DNA of 64,000 nucleotides, from NCBI RefSeq assembly GCF_003290085.1, contig NZ_QMKJ01000002.1, positions 620,001 to 684,000 on the forward strand, read 5' to 3'. Position 1 is the first letter of the stretch, and each line of letters opens with the position of its first letter. The stretch is from Aliidiomarina sp. B3213. Its GTDB lineage: Bacteria; Pseudomonadota; Gammaproteobacteria; Enterobacterales; Alteromonadaceae. A program made the position numbers and the translations under genes. A model generated the notes under the pieces. That model worked only from the letters and a program-made list of their open reading frames with translations, had not been told where the DNA came from and did not search any database. This document shows positions 1-8,211 of this stretch, piece after piece.

Positions 1-575
1 TAACGCATAATACCGTCGAGGAACATTTGCACCGCAACCATAATCAAGATCATACCCATTAAACGTTCGATAGCATTCAAACCACGCTGACCCAAGCCTC
101 GCATAACCACACTGCTAAACATAAGCACCGTAGCAGAAATAAGCCACGCTACACCTGCAGCTACGGTCCAGTCGAACATACGCTCAGGCTCTTGGTTGGC
201 AAGCAGAATAAGCGACGCCAATAACGAAGGCCCTGAGATCAATGGAATAGCCAAAGGAACAATAAAGGGTTCGTCGCCCGCAGGTAAACCAAGAACACCG
301 CCCGGCTGCGGGAATATCATACGAAGTGCGATAATAAATAGAATAATACCGCCGGCTATACTTACGCTTTCTTGCCTTAGCCCTAAGCTCGAAAGTAACC
401 AAGTTCCTGCGTATAAAAACAGCAACATAAATATAAGGGCAAAAATAAGTTCGCGCGCTAACACAACTTTGCGGCGTTTAGGCTCAATATGACGCAATAC
501 TGAAATGAATATGGGCAAATTACCCAACGGGTTCATAATCAGCAAAAGCGTGATCGAGGCGGTCCATAAATCCAT
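1..575 (-). CDS. yhgN: MarC/YhgN family inner-membrane protein (3' end cut by window)
   Basis: I translated this frame directly: it is open from an ATG at 575 to the window edge, giving 191 codons. E. coli YhgN is about 197 residues, so only a few C-terminal residues should be missing. Landmarks recalling YhgN are MNPLGNLPIF near residue 14, EPKRR near 31, EPFIVPLAIPLISGP in the middle, and ERLMGMILIM plus QMFLDGI at the end. It is hydrophobic throughout, with about six membrane segments. MarC proteins are inner-membrane proteins of uncertain function; the name does not imply drug resistance. A GGAG lies about 8 bases upstream of the ATG. It is divergent from the dehydratase gene at 674. Confidence 0.85.
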   Translation of the reverse strand, partial: MDLWTASITLLLIMNPLGNLPIFISVLRHIEPKRRKVVLARELIFALIFMLLFLYAGTWLLSSLGLRQESVSIAGGIILFIIALRMIFPQPGGVLGLPAGDEPFIVPLAIPLISGPSLLASLILLANQEPERMFDWTVAAGVAWLISATVLMFSSVVMRGLGQRGLNAIERLMGMILIMVAVQMFLDGIMR

Positions 576-673
576 GATGTTTCTCCAAAACGTGTTGGCG
601 TGTGCTAGCGTATAATAGTTAGCATAGTGTACTCTTTTGCACAAAACCGCACCATAAACATGGGGTAAAAAAC

Positions 674-1672
674 TTGACTGGTTGGCAACATGCAGCAGGT
701 GTCGACGCACTCAACCTGCAAACGATATATCAAGCTGAGCAACTTATTGCTCCGCATATCCATTGCACGCCTGTGTTAACGAGCCGAGGCATTAACGAGC
801 TTGTGGGTGCCAAACTCTATTTTAAATGTGAAAACTTACAGCGCACCGGCGCATTTAAGTTTCGTGGCGCTTGCCATGCACTACTGCAGCTCAACAGCGA
901 ACAACGCAAAGCTGGTGTTTATACGGTGTCTTCTGGGAACCATGGCGCGGCACTGGCTTGCGCTGGGGAAAAACTTGGTATTCCGGTTCATGTGGGCGTT
1001 CCAAAGAACGCACCACGGGTTAAAAAGCAAAACATGCAGCGTTATCACGCAAAAATTACCGAACTTGAACTCGGTATGGCAGCGCGAGACGCTTTCGTGG
1101 AAGAGCAACAACAACACAGTCGTGAAATTTTTATACCGCCCTACAATCACCCTACTATTATTGCAGGGCAAGCAACGGCTTCATTAGAGTTAATTAAAGC
1201 CGTGCCAGACTTAAATGCGTTAGTCGCTCCGGTCGGCGGTGGCGGCTTGCTTGCCGGAACTTGCATGGTTGGTCACAGCCAGGACATTCCAGTGTTTGGT
1301 GCTGAACCCGTAAATGTAAATGACGCTTGGGAGTCGTTACAGAAAGGCGCAATTCAAAAAGAAAAAGGTTTAAAAAGTATCTGCGACGGCTTACTTACTA
1401 GGCTTGGTGAATATCCATTTGAAGTCATCCAGTCATTCGTAAAAGACATTTTGTGCATAACCGAAGAAGAAATAGTCGAAGCAATGTACCTTATTTGGCA
1501 GGAACTTAAAGTGGTCATTGAACCTTCTTCAGCAACGGTTCTTGCAGCGGTGATTAAACACAAAGCGCAATTTCAAAAGCAGCGTATTGGCCTTATTATT
1601 AGCGGTGGTAACGTAGACATAGCACGCCTGCCCTGGCATGTAGACAAGTTGGAGTCGCCTCATGAAACTTAA
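674..1672 (+). CDS. PLP fold-type II serine/threonine dehydratase family enzyme
   Basis: A 332-residue pyridoxal-phosphate enzyme of the threonine dehydratase/serine racemase/hydroxyaspartate dehydratase family. The PLP lysine is K62 in TGAFKFRGA, the substrate loop SSGNHG is at 86-91, the phosphate-binding glycine run GGGG is at 188-191, and SGGN lies near the C-terminus. There is no ACT domain, so it is not a biosynthetic IlvA. The start is a TTG with GGGG 8 bases upstream; an ATG 14 bases upstream is in another frame and stops after two codons. It overlaps the next gene by 11 bp. That partner, a DSD1/D-threonine-aldolase-like enzyme, suggests joint catabolism of a hydroxy-amino acid such as 3-hydroxyaspartate, serine or threonine. 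The substrate cannot be read from sequence. Confidence 0.82.
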   Translation: MTGWQHAAGVDALNLQTIYQAEQLIAPHIHCTPVLTSRGINELVGAKLYFKCENLQRTGAFKFRGACHALLQLNSEQRKAGVYTVSSGNHGAALACAGEKLGIPVHVGVPKNAPRVKKQNMQRYHAKITELELGMAARDAFVEEQQQHSREIFIPPYNHPTIIAGQATASLELIKAVPDLNALVAPVGGGGLLAGTCMVGHSQDIPVFGAEPVNVNDAWESLQKGAIQKEKGLKSICDGLLTRLGEYPFEVIQSFVKDILCITEEEIVEAMYLIWQELKVVIEPSSATVLAAVIKHKAQFQKQRIGLIISGGNVDIARLPWHVDKLESPHET

Positions 1673-2741
1673 TTGGTCAACTCTTACGGGTCCTACGGTA
1701 CTCGTCAACAGAACGAGAGCGAAGCGTAATATTGAGAGCATGAAGGCAAAAGCTGAAGCAGCACAAGTACAACTTCGCCCACACTTCAAAACACACCAGT
1801 CTACAATTATTGGCAAATGGTTCGGCACACCAGAAACCACGCCTATCGCCGTGTCATCATTAAAAATGGCAAATGAGTTTGCTAGTGCGGGCTGGCGAGA
1901 TATTCATATCGCTATACCTGTAAATCCGAGAGAGCTTCCAGCTTTAAACAATCTAGCCAGTAAAGTGAACCTTACGCTCTCTATTGAACACGAAGACACC
2001 CTTGAACTACTCTCTCACCTTAGCCATAAGGTAGCGGTAAGTGTCGAAGTAGACACCGGTTACGGCCGAACAGGTATACATTGGCAGCAATATGGCAGAA
2101 TTAAGCGGTTGTTGGACGCCTTACAAGCGCATAAACAAGTCAATCAGCTCGGTTTAATGGTTCATAGCGGTCATAGTTATCTCGCGCATGGCTTAAAAGA
2201 TATTCAAGGTGTTCACCAAGAAAGCTCGCACCGGCTAAAAGAGTTGCTCGACATGATGGACTGGCAAGGCGAACCACTTCGCGTTTCCATTGGTGATACG
2301 CCAACTTGTAGCCAAATGTCGACTTTTCCGGGTGCAACTGAAATACGCCCCGGCAACTATGTATTTTACGACCTACAGCAAAAACTGATTGGTAGTTGTG
2401 ATTGGAATGACATAGCACTAGCGGTTGCATGCCCTGTTATCGCCCGTTACCCAGAACGGGAAGAAGTCGTAGTTCACGGTGGCGCAGTGCACTTTTCTAA
2501 AGACTCTGCTGAAATGAACGGCCAAAAAGTATTTGGGCAAGTCATGCATACCACCGAAAATGGCTGGGGAGCTCCAGTAGGCGACGCCTACATCAAAGGA
2601 TTGTCACAAGAGCATGGCAAAATTCATTTGCCTAAAACCATGATCAAAGACTTAAAGCTTGGGGATATGCTGGTTATTGTACCCGCCCATTCCTGCTTAA
2701 CTATGTCAGCTATGGGCGAGTTTATTTGCTTTGACGACTAA
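1662..2741 (+). CDS. DSD1/D-threonine aldolase family PLP enzyme (alanine racemase-like barrel)
   Basis: A 359-residue enzyme of the fold-type III PLP family that includes eukaryotic-type D-serine dehydratase, D-threonine aldolase and 3-hydroxyaspartate aldolase. The PLP lysine is K43 in the signature RPHFKTH. The C-terminal PAHSC motif supplies H343 and C345, the HxC pair that binds zinc or another divalent metal in DSD1 proteins. The ATG lies inside the 3' end of the upstream dehydratase (11-bp overlap), so the two are probably co-translated. The pairing of a serine-racemase-like dehydratase with this fold recalls the beta-hydroxyaspartate pathway, but D-serine or D-threonine turnover fits equally. 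It ends 3 bp from the convergent VOC gene. Confidence 0.82.
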   Translation: MKLNWSTLTGPTVLVNRTRAKRNIESMKAKAEAAQVQLRPHFKTHQSTIIGKWFGTPETTPIAVSSLKMANEFASAGWRDIHIAIPVNPRELPALNNLASKVNLTLSIEHEDTLELLSHLSHKVAVSVEVDTGYGRTGIHWQQYGRIKRLLDALQAHKQVNQLGLMVHSGHSYLAHGLKDIQGVHQESSHRLKELLDMMDWQGEPLRVSIGDTPTCSQMSTFPGATEIRPGNYVFYDLQQKLIGSCDWNDIALAVACPVIARYPEREEVVVHGGAVHFSKDSAEMNGQKVFGQVMHTTENGWGAPVGDAYIKGLSQEHGKIHLPKTMIKDLKLGDMLVIVPAHSCLTMSAMGEFICFDD

Positions 2742-2744
2742 AGG

Positions 2745-3164
2745 TTAGCTCGCAAACAACTGGTCCAAGTCTGCAAACGCTTTGAACTCAAGCGCATTGC
2801 CGCAATAGTCGTAAAAGAACATTGTGGCTTGCTCGCCAGGTTGTCCTTTAAAACGAATATAGGGTTCTATCACAAACTCAATACCCGCAGCTTTCACGCG
2901 TTCAGCTAATGCTTCCCATGTTTCCATATCTAACACTACACCGAAATGCGGCACAGGGACTGCGTGTCCGTCTACAGCATTATTGGCAGGTGGTTGCACG
3001 CGCTCTGGTGCTACATGGGTAACAAGCTGGTGCCCGTAAAAGTTCCAGTCAATCCAATGGTCGGAAGAGCGCCCTTGCTCACAACCTAGAACTTGCGCGT
3101 AAAACTTACGCGCGTTGTCTAGGTCTTTAACTGGAATCGCCAAATGAAAAGGACGAACAGACAT
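2745..3164 (-). CDS. VOC (glyoxalase/dioxygenase) superfamily protein
   Basis: A 139-residue single-chain vicinal-oxygen-chelate protein. It opens with FHLAIPVKD (H7), repeats the pattern at VPHFGVVLD (second His), and ends with [11 protein letters not shown], which supplies the family's metal-binding Glu. The two beta-alpha-beta-beta-beta halves are visible. It is the last gene of a cystathionine beta-synthase/gamma-lyase/VOC set. Its ATG overlaps the lyase stop codon by one base (TAATG), which favours translational coupling. The family includes glyoxalase I, dioxygenases and thiol-drug transferases; the substrate cannot be told from sequence. Confidence 0.8.
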   Translation of the reverse strand: MSVRPFHLAIPVKDLDNARKFYAQVLGCEQGRSSDHWIDWNFYGHQLVTHVAPERVQPPANNAVDGHAVPVPHFGVVLDMETWEALAERVKAAGIEFVIEPYIRFKGQPGEQATMFFYDYCGNALEFKAFADLDQLFAS

Positions 3165-4336
3165 TAAAACGCTCCTAGCGCTTGTTCCAAGTCAGCGATC
3201 AAGTCTGCCGTTTCTTCTATACCAACAGAAATACGAACGAAGTTGTCATGAATGCCAAGCTTCTCTCGGTTTTCCTTCGGAATTGAAGCGTGAGTCATAA
3301 TTGCAGGGTGTTCGATTAAACTTTCCACGCCACCCAAGCTTTCAGCAAGTGCAAAGATTTCTACTGCTTCTAGGAATTTGCGAGCACTTTCAATATCGCC
3401 TTCCAAGAAAATTGAAATCATGCCGCCAAATCCACTCATTTGCGATTTCGCAAGCTCATGTTGTGGGTGACTTTCTAAGCCAGGATGAACCACTTTACGA
3501 ACTTTCGGATGAGCCTCAAGCCACTTCGCAATTTCTAGGGCTGCTTCGTTGTGTTGGCGCATTCTTAACGCCAATGTTTTTAAACCACGAAGCGCAAGGT
3601 AGCTGTCGAATGGTCCTGCAATTGCGCCTACTGAGTTCTGCAAAAAGGTCATTTGCTCAATTAAGTCTTCGCGCTCACCTACAACCGCTACACCACCTAC
3701 CATGTCTGAGTGGCCGTTCAAGTATTTGGTTGCTGAGTGCATCACAATGTCTGCACCTAAATCTAATGGACGCTGGTTATATGGCGTCGCAAAAGTATTG
3801 TCGACCACGACAATCATGTCTTCACGGTGCGCGCGTGCAATCTCCACGATAGCTTTAATATCTACCAGCTTTAACATTGGGTTACTTGGTGTTTCTACCC
3901 AAATCATGCGTGTTTCAGGGCGCAAAGAAGCCTTAACCGCTTCTAAGTCCGCCAAGTCAACGTATGAGAATTGCAAACCCGCTGAGCGCTCACGAACTTT
4001 GTCAAACAAGCGGAAGCTACCGCCGTATAAGTCGTCCATCGCAACAACATGATCGCCCGAATCTAGGATTTCCAGAATCGTAGATGTAGCTGCCATGCCA
4101 GAGCCAAACGCATAACCGTTGCGCCCACCTTCAAGGTTGGCTACCGCGCGCTCCCAAGCGAAACGCGTAGGGTTATGGGACCGCGAGTATTCAAACCCTG
4201 CATGCACGCCCGGACTTTTCTGAATATAAGTTGAGCTGGTCACGATAGGAGGCATCACAGCTCCTGTAACAGGCTCTGGCTCTTGGCCACCATGAATTGC
4301 GCGTGTTGCGAATGCCAATTTAGATGTATCTTGCAT
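3164..4336 (-). CDS. Cystathionine gamma-lyase/synthase family PLP enzyme
   Basis: A 390-residue Cys/Met-metabolism PLP enzyme of normal length. The PLP lysine is K204 in [12 protein letters not shown], and the family signatures [10 protein letters not shown] (about 49-58) and [13 protein letters not shown] (178-190) are present. It acts on cystathionine or related thioethers. Directly upstream, 10 bp away, is a gene with the cystathionine beta-synthase fingerprint, so the pair most likely performs reverse transsulfuration (homocysteine to cystathionine to cysteine), with this enzyme as the gamma-lyase. Gamma-synthase (MetB) and gamma-lyase are hard to separate by sequence; the neighbour is the main argument. 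The ATG start is clear. Confidence 0.82.
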   Translation of the reverse strand: MQDTSKLAFATRAIHGGQEPEPVTGAVMPPIVTSSTYIQKSPGVHAGFEYSRSHNPTRFAWERAVANLEGGRNGYAFGSGMAATSTILEILDSGDHVVAMDDLYGGSFRLFDKVRERSAGLQFSYVDLADLEAVKASLRPETRMIWVETPSNPMLKLVDIKAIVEIARAHREDMIVVVDNTFATPYNQRPLDLGADIVMHSATKYLNGHSDMVGGVAVVGEREDLIEQMTFLQNSVGAIAGPFDSYLALRGLKTLALRMRQHNEAALEIAKWLEAHPKVRKVVHPGLESHPQHELAKSQMSGFGGMISIFLEGDIESARKFLEAVEIFALAESLGGVESLIEHPAIMTHASIPKENREKLGIHDNFVRISVGIEETADLIADLEQALGAF

Positions 4337-4346
4337 GGTTTACCTC

Positions 4347-5318
4347 TTATTCGTCGCCAAAGTCTTGAGCGGCCATCCACTCGTCGTTGAAATGTTTAGA
4401 TAAGTAACGTGCGCCCGTGTCACAAGCTAGTGTAACGACACGCTTAGGTTCGGTTTGTTCACGGCAATAGCGCAAAGCAGCCGCAATGAGCGTACCGCTT
4501 GAAGACCCAACCATAATGCCTTCCTTACGAAGTACTTCGCGTGAAGTTTCTAAACTTTCACGGTCTGAAATGGCGTAAGCCTTTCCTGCAAGTTCAATGT
4601 CGCAAATTACTGGAATAAAGTCCTCGCCAATACCTTCAATGCGCCAGCTGCCGGCTTCAACGTCTTTACCTTCGTTCACCAATGGCGCAAGAATTGAACC
4701 GTCTGGATCAGCTAGTACCAAATCAATGTCTTGCTTCTGTTCGCGCAGGTATTTACCCACACCGCTTAACGTGCCGCCTGAGCCAACACCACATACGAAA
4801 GCGTCGAGCTTAGCGTCCATTTGCTGCCAAATTTCAGGACCAGTAGTTTCGTAATGAGCTTTCACATTCGCCGGATTTTCAAATTGATTGATGTAATACG
4901 CACCGCGCTCTTTCGACAAACGCTCGGCTAAATCCTGGTAATACTCAGGGTGACCTTTTTGCACGTCTGAGCGAGTTTCAATTACTTCTGCACCCAAAGC
5001 TTTTAGGTTGTAAAGTTTTTCACGACTCATCTTGTCGGGTAGAACAATAATCAGTTTGTAACCACGCTGGGCTGCAACAATGGCCAACCCTAAACCGGTA
5101 TTACCTGCAGTACCTTCAATAAGCGTGTCGCCTGGCTTAATCTTGCCCTGCTTTTCGGCTTCATCGATCATGTAAACCGCAATGCGGTCTTTAATCGACA
5201 GCCCTGGGTTTGCCGTTTCAAGTTTCAAGTACAGCTCACAAGGACCTGTGTCGATATTACTCACTCGCATCATCGGAGTGTTTCCGATCATTTCTAGTGC
5301 ATTTTGATAAACATTCAT
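4347..5318 (-). CDS. Cystathionine beta-synthase / cysteine synthase family enzyme
   Basis: A 323-residue PLP fold-II enzyme. The PLP lysine is K43 in NPGLSIKDR, the substrate loop is EGTAGNTGLG (69-77 region), the phosphate loop is GVGSGGTLSG, and VGSSSG is near the C-terminus. The EGTAGNTG loop resembles cystathionine beta-synthases and their bacterial OAS-dependent relatives rather than CysK (usually EPTSGNTG). No C-terminal CBS regulatory domain is present. A longer frame begins at a TTG (5324), but AAAGG lies 7 bases from the ATG at 5318, so I use that. It heads a three-gene set with the gamma-lyase and the VOC protein. Confidence 0.83.
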   Translation of the reverse strand: MNVYQNALEMIGNTPMMRVSNIDTGPCELYLKLETANPGLSIKDRIAVYMIDEAEKQGKIKPGDTLIEGTAGNTGLGLAIVAAQRGYKLIIVLPDKMSREKLYNLKALGAEVIETRSDVQKGHPEYYQDLAERLSKERGAYYINQFENPANVKAHYETTGPEIWQQMDAKLDAFVCGVGSGGTLSGVGKYLREQKQDIDLVLADPDGSILAPLVNEGKDVEAGSWRIEGIGEDFIPVICDIELAGKAYAISDRESLETSREVLRKEGIMVGSSSGTLIAAALRYCREQTEPKRVVTLACDTGARYLSKHFNDEWMAAQDFGDE

Positions 5319-5516
5319 GTGCAAACCTTTTGAAAAATACGTTTCCGGTATATATATGGTACAAATTTGCTGCGTATGATACTAAAGCGGCAACAAACAA
5401 GCCATTCAACTGAGTTCTATGCTAGAACGTTTTCGCCTTAACTATTCAAAAACATTTGGCTTGTTCTTAATTCAAGTTAACATAACCACAAAATAGAATA
5501 ATCAGAGGAATTTATA

Positions 5517-6128
5517 ATGCGAGCGCTAGCAACACTTTCTTTTACCGCACTGTCAGCTTTGGTCATTGGCTGCACGCCTGCCGACCCAGACCCACAACAA
5601 GTGTTTTTCGACACGTTAGCAGAACATTGCGGTAACGCTTATGAAGGCGAGGTGGTGAAAGGTAATCCGGAAACAGACCAAACTTGGATGAATTCTCGCA
5701 TCGTCATTGAAATTAGAGAATGCCAAGACGACCGGATTCGTGTGCCATTGCATGTGGGCGACAACCATTCGCGTACGTGGGTATTCACGCAAACTACGTT
5801 AGGTTTACAGCTCAAGCACGATCACCGCCATGAAGACGGCACGCACGACCCAGTAACTTGGTATGGCGGCACGTCTTACACAGCGGGCACAGCAACTGAG
5901 CAGTCTTTCCCTGCCGACGATTTCAGTAAACAAATGTTTTCAGAAACAGGATTAAGCGCCTCAATCGACAATACGTGGATTGTCAGCTTCCCAACACCAA
6001 CAACGATGAACTATAGGCTGCTTAGAGAAAATCGTGACTTCCAAGTAGAAGTCGATCTTTCCCAGCCTGTTGAAGCGCCACCGGCACCTTGGGGCTGGGA
6101 AGATAACTACCAGTACAATTTTGACTAG
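5517..6128 (+). CDS. Putative lipoprotein, function unknown
   Basis: A 203-residue protein beginning with a lipoprotein signal: a hydrophobic stretch followed by the lipobox VIGC, with the lipidated Cys at 19 followed by TPADPDP. The mature part has two further cysteines, HCGNAYEGEVVKG and EIRECQDD, about 30 residues apart, and tryptophan-rich segments (GWEDNYQYNFD at the end). GAGGAA lies 7 bases before the ATG. I recognise no family with a known activity. It stands alone between the cysteine-metabolism operon and a convergent membrane-protein gene. Confidence 0.7.
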   Translation: MRALATLSFTALSALVIGCTPADPDPQQVFFDTLAEHCGNAYEGEVVKGNPETDQTWMNSRIVIEIRECQDDRIRVPLHVGDNHSRTWVFTQTTLGLQLKHDHRHEDGTHDPVTWYGGTSYTAGTATEQSFPADDFSKQMFSETGLSASIDNTWIVSFPTPTTMNYRLLRENRDFQVEVDLSQPVEAPPAPWGWEDNYQYNFD

Positions 6129-6137
6129 AGATATGTT

Positions 6138-6776
6138 TTACGCGCCTGAACCAACTGCATTTGGGTTCGGGCGTGGTGAACTTCCCGACACACATTGATT
6201 GTAAAGACTGTCTAAGTCGAACGAGGTGGTATTCAACACCCGACCTTCATTGGTGTAGTCAATGAATAAGATGCTTTCTTCCTCGTCACTTTCACGGAAG
6301 CCCGCGCCATTTCCACCCGTGAATTCGTCTAAGTAAATAACCGTTTGCGAAGTGATTTTACGCTCACAGCTCATCACGGTGACAAAGTGGGAAGTGCCAT
6401 CAACTGCCTCGGACTGAATGGTACGTACAACAAAATTATCTCTTTCATAACTCGCCGCTTCAGACTGCACACTGATACCGAATAAATAAAACGTCGAGCC
6501 AGAAAATAAAATGACAAGAGCGCTCCACATACCTAAGCCGAAACGAATCGCTTTCCATTCCTTCCAATCTTTTGCTGCTTTTCTAAAAAACAGGTAGCCA
6601 ACAAATGCAGATACAACAAAAAGAATCGCAATACCGCGCTCTACTGTCGCGCGTGCGTCGCTCCATGTCCAAATAGTTAAGCTATCGCCTGGGGCTAATA
6701 CGGCGTCTAACCAAATAGGTAATGTTAATGCCAATACTGCGGCAGCAATCCAACCAATTCGTTGCTGAATAGGCAT
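6138..6776 (-). CDS. Small membrane protein, function unknown
   Basis: A 212-residue protein with three predicted membrane segments, at about residues 8-28, 46-66 and 80-102. A soluble, acidic C-terminal half follows, with two cysteines (SCERK, NQCVSG) and DEEESILFIDY. The topology suggests the soluble half is exported. No recognisable catalytic motif. It converges with the lipoprotein gene, 9 bp away, and heads a run of minus-strand genes for small exported proteins, though a gap of about 70 bp separates it from the next one. Confidence 0.65.
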   Translation of the reverse strand: MPIQQRIGWIAAAVLALTLPIWLDAVLAPGDSLTIWTWSDARATVERGIAILFVVSAFVGYLFFRKAAKDWKEWKAIRFGLGMWSALVILFSGSTFYLFGISVQSEAASYERDNFVVRTIQSEAVDGTSHFVTVMSCERKITSQTVIYLDEFTGGNGAGFRESDEEESILFIDYTNEGRVLNTTSFDLDSLYNQCVSGSSPRPNPNAVGSGA

Positions 6777-6848
6777 ACTGAAACCTCATGAGTTACGTCA
6801 AATCGACCTCAAGGCTACCGATAGTTTTAAATAGAGGCAAGCTAGTTG

Positions 6849-7259
6849 CTAACGAGTTTCCCTGTTCACCGCGTCATTAATTTCAAGAACCTTTCCGGTT
6901 AAGTCCACCATATTATTAGGTTCGCAATAACTCGCTTGGAACGTCTGCTGAAATTGAGGGTCGCGCGCACGTTGTAGCGTGCCGTTAAACAAGGTAACTC
7001 TCACATTCTCACTTAGAGATGAGTCTCGAATGTTTATAAGTGTAGCCAAAGTAACTTCGGAAAGCTGTTCTGCGTTGTCACCTGATCCAATCGCATGTTG
7101 ACATCTTCCCGCGGCAAGGTCTGCCGTTGCTAGGGTTTGAATAATATATTCAAAATTGCTTTCAACTAATTGTACGCGTCCGCCTTTCTGGCGGGCTTCT
7201 GTAGGCAAACTTAAGCCGCAAGTAACGGCAATAATTAATACAAAAAACCATGTTCTCAT
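6849..7259 (-). CDS. Small exported two-cysteine protein, paralogue 1 of 3
   Basis: A 136-residue protein with a Sec signal peptide (hydrophobic 4-17, ending near TEARQ). The mature part has one Cys about 30 residues in (AAGRCQHAIGSGD) and a second near the end (SYCEPNN), followed by a helical tail (VLEINDAVNRETR). The next two genes encode proteins of the same size and layout: signal peptide, Cys-x-H/E region, TxxxIRD- or INSS-like segment, second Cys, and a C-terminal helix carrying A-x-D/N-R. They look like an old tandem triplication. The two cysteines probably form a disulfide in the periplasm. Function unknown. Confidence 0.65.
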   Translation of the reverse strand: MRTWFFVLIIAVTCGLSLPTEARQKGGRVQLVESNFEYIIQTLATADLAAGRCQHAIGSGDNAEQLSEVTLATLINIRDSSLSENVRVTLFNGTLQRARDPQFQQTFQASYCEPNNMVDLTGKVLEINDAVNRETR

Positions 7260-7274
7260 TTTACTTTCTCGCTT

Positions 7275-7700
7275 TTATTGGGTTGATTCCGCACGATCTA
7301 ATGCTGCGTTAACTTGCATGAGTTGACTTTCAAATTTTGCTATCTCGTCTTGTGCGCATTGGCCAAAGTCGAAGTTAGTTGGAAGTTGATATTGAAGATA
7401 ACGAATTCTAACCCGGGCTCTCTCTGCAATATCATCGGTGAGTTCAGGATCAAACGTGGTATCTCTCATACGAATAAACGTATTCATTCCCATTTCTTCA
7501 AGTTCACTCGCTCCGGGAATGTCATTCATATGAAAATGCTCACACTTCCATCCCACATTTCTACCGTGAGCTATCCAGTCGACGATTTGCTCACTTGTCT
7601 CTGGTGTAATTTCTATGCCTGGTTGGCCCTTGGTCTTTGCAGCGAGTGGAATACTTACTAAACCTAATGATAGTGCTATAACGAATAAAGATTTACCCAT
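7275..7700 (-). CDS. Small exported two-cysteine protein, paralogue 2 of 3
   Basis: A 141-residue protein with a signal peptide (LFVIALSLGLVSIPLAAKT). The mature domain carries GWKCEHFHMND and FGQCAQDE as its two cysteines, the segment FIRMRDTTFDPEL matching LINIRDSSLSEN in the previous protein, and a final helix LMQVNAALDRAES matching VLEINDAVNRE there. Gaps to its neighbours are 15 bp and 4 bp, so the three paralogues form one operon. No known family recognised. Confidence 0.65.
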   Translation of the reverse strand: MGKSLFVIALSLGLVSIPLAAKTKGQPGIEITPETSEQIVDWIAHGRNVGWKCEHFHMNDIPGASELEEMGMNTFIRMRDTTFDPELTDDIAERARVRIRYLQYQLPTNFDFGQCAQDEIAKFESQLMQVNAALDRAESTQ

Positions 7701-7704
7701 AGTG

Positions 7705-8109
7705 TTAACTCTCCTCTGCCCTATCGACCGCTAGCTTGATGTCATCAAGAATTCCCGAGATCATTCGGTAGTCTTCAATTCTGCAACCACTGGTGTTATT
7801 TACCATTTCCTCAAAATCCACAATTTTGTTTTGAGTACTTGTGATAATCGGATTCTTTTTAAAAGGGGGGAGAGAAGAATTGATAACGTACATTATGGTC
7901 TGGGCAGATTGTTTTGCTAGGGAAGCTGCCTCCGTATCTCCCTCAACATGCTCGCTACAATAATTGCCAATAACATTACCAAAAGCCATTGTATCGCTTA
8001 TGAAATCATAATATTCCACGGCGATTTCCAGTGTTTCGTTTTCTTGAGCTTTTGCAGGGGAGTAGATTAAGACTGCGACAAGGGGAATGACGGACAAATA
8101 CTTAAACAT
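7705..8109 (-). CDS. Small exported two-cysteine protein, paralogue 3 of 3
   Basis: A 134-residue protein with a signal peptide (LSVIPLVAVLIYSPAKAQE). The mature part shows GNYCSEHVEGD and SGCRIEDY as the cysteine pair and ends in DDIKLAVDRAEES, matching NAALDRAES in the neighbour. It is the promoter-proximal gene of the three. Just upstream lies a 72-bp region with perfect 13-bp inverted-repeat arms. Function unknown; a periplasmic helical disulfide-bonded protein is the most that can be said. Confidence 0.65.
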   Translation of the reverse strand: MFKYLSVIPLVAVLIYSPAKAQENETLEIAVEYYDFISDTMAFGNVIGNYCSEHVEGDTEAASLAKQSAQTIMYVINSSLPPFKKNPIITSTQNKIVDFEEMVNNTSGCRIEDYRMISGILDDIKLAVDRAEES

Positions 8110-8110
8110 G

Positions 8111-8182
8111 AAAACTCAGCTCTCTCGGCTTTAGGTTATTTTTTTCAACAACCTAAAAAGCATAGTCTAAGAGCTGAGTTTT
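8111..8182. repeat. Nested inverted repeat (13-bp perfect outer arms plus inner hairpin)
   Basis: Outer arms AAAACTCAGCTCT (8111-8123) and AGAGCTGAGTTTT (8170-8182) are exact reverse complements. Inside them, TTTAGGTT (about 8130-8137) pairs with AACCTAAA around a T-rich loop. It lies between the promoter-proximal small paralogue gene and the 3' end of the first propeller lipoprotein. It could be a terminator for the lipoprotein gene on the minus strand or a small mobile palindromic element. The right arm resembles 9468-9485, the flank of the second lipoprotein gene. Confidence 0.7.
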
Positions 8183-8211
8183 GGCGAATACACCCGATAA
8201 GGTGTTAATAC

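Noticed and set aside
196-492. 98-codon plus-strand frame at the window start
   Set aside because: It is antisense to the yhgN-like gene, whose translation gives a clear family match.
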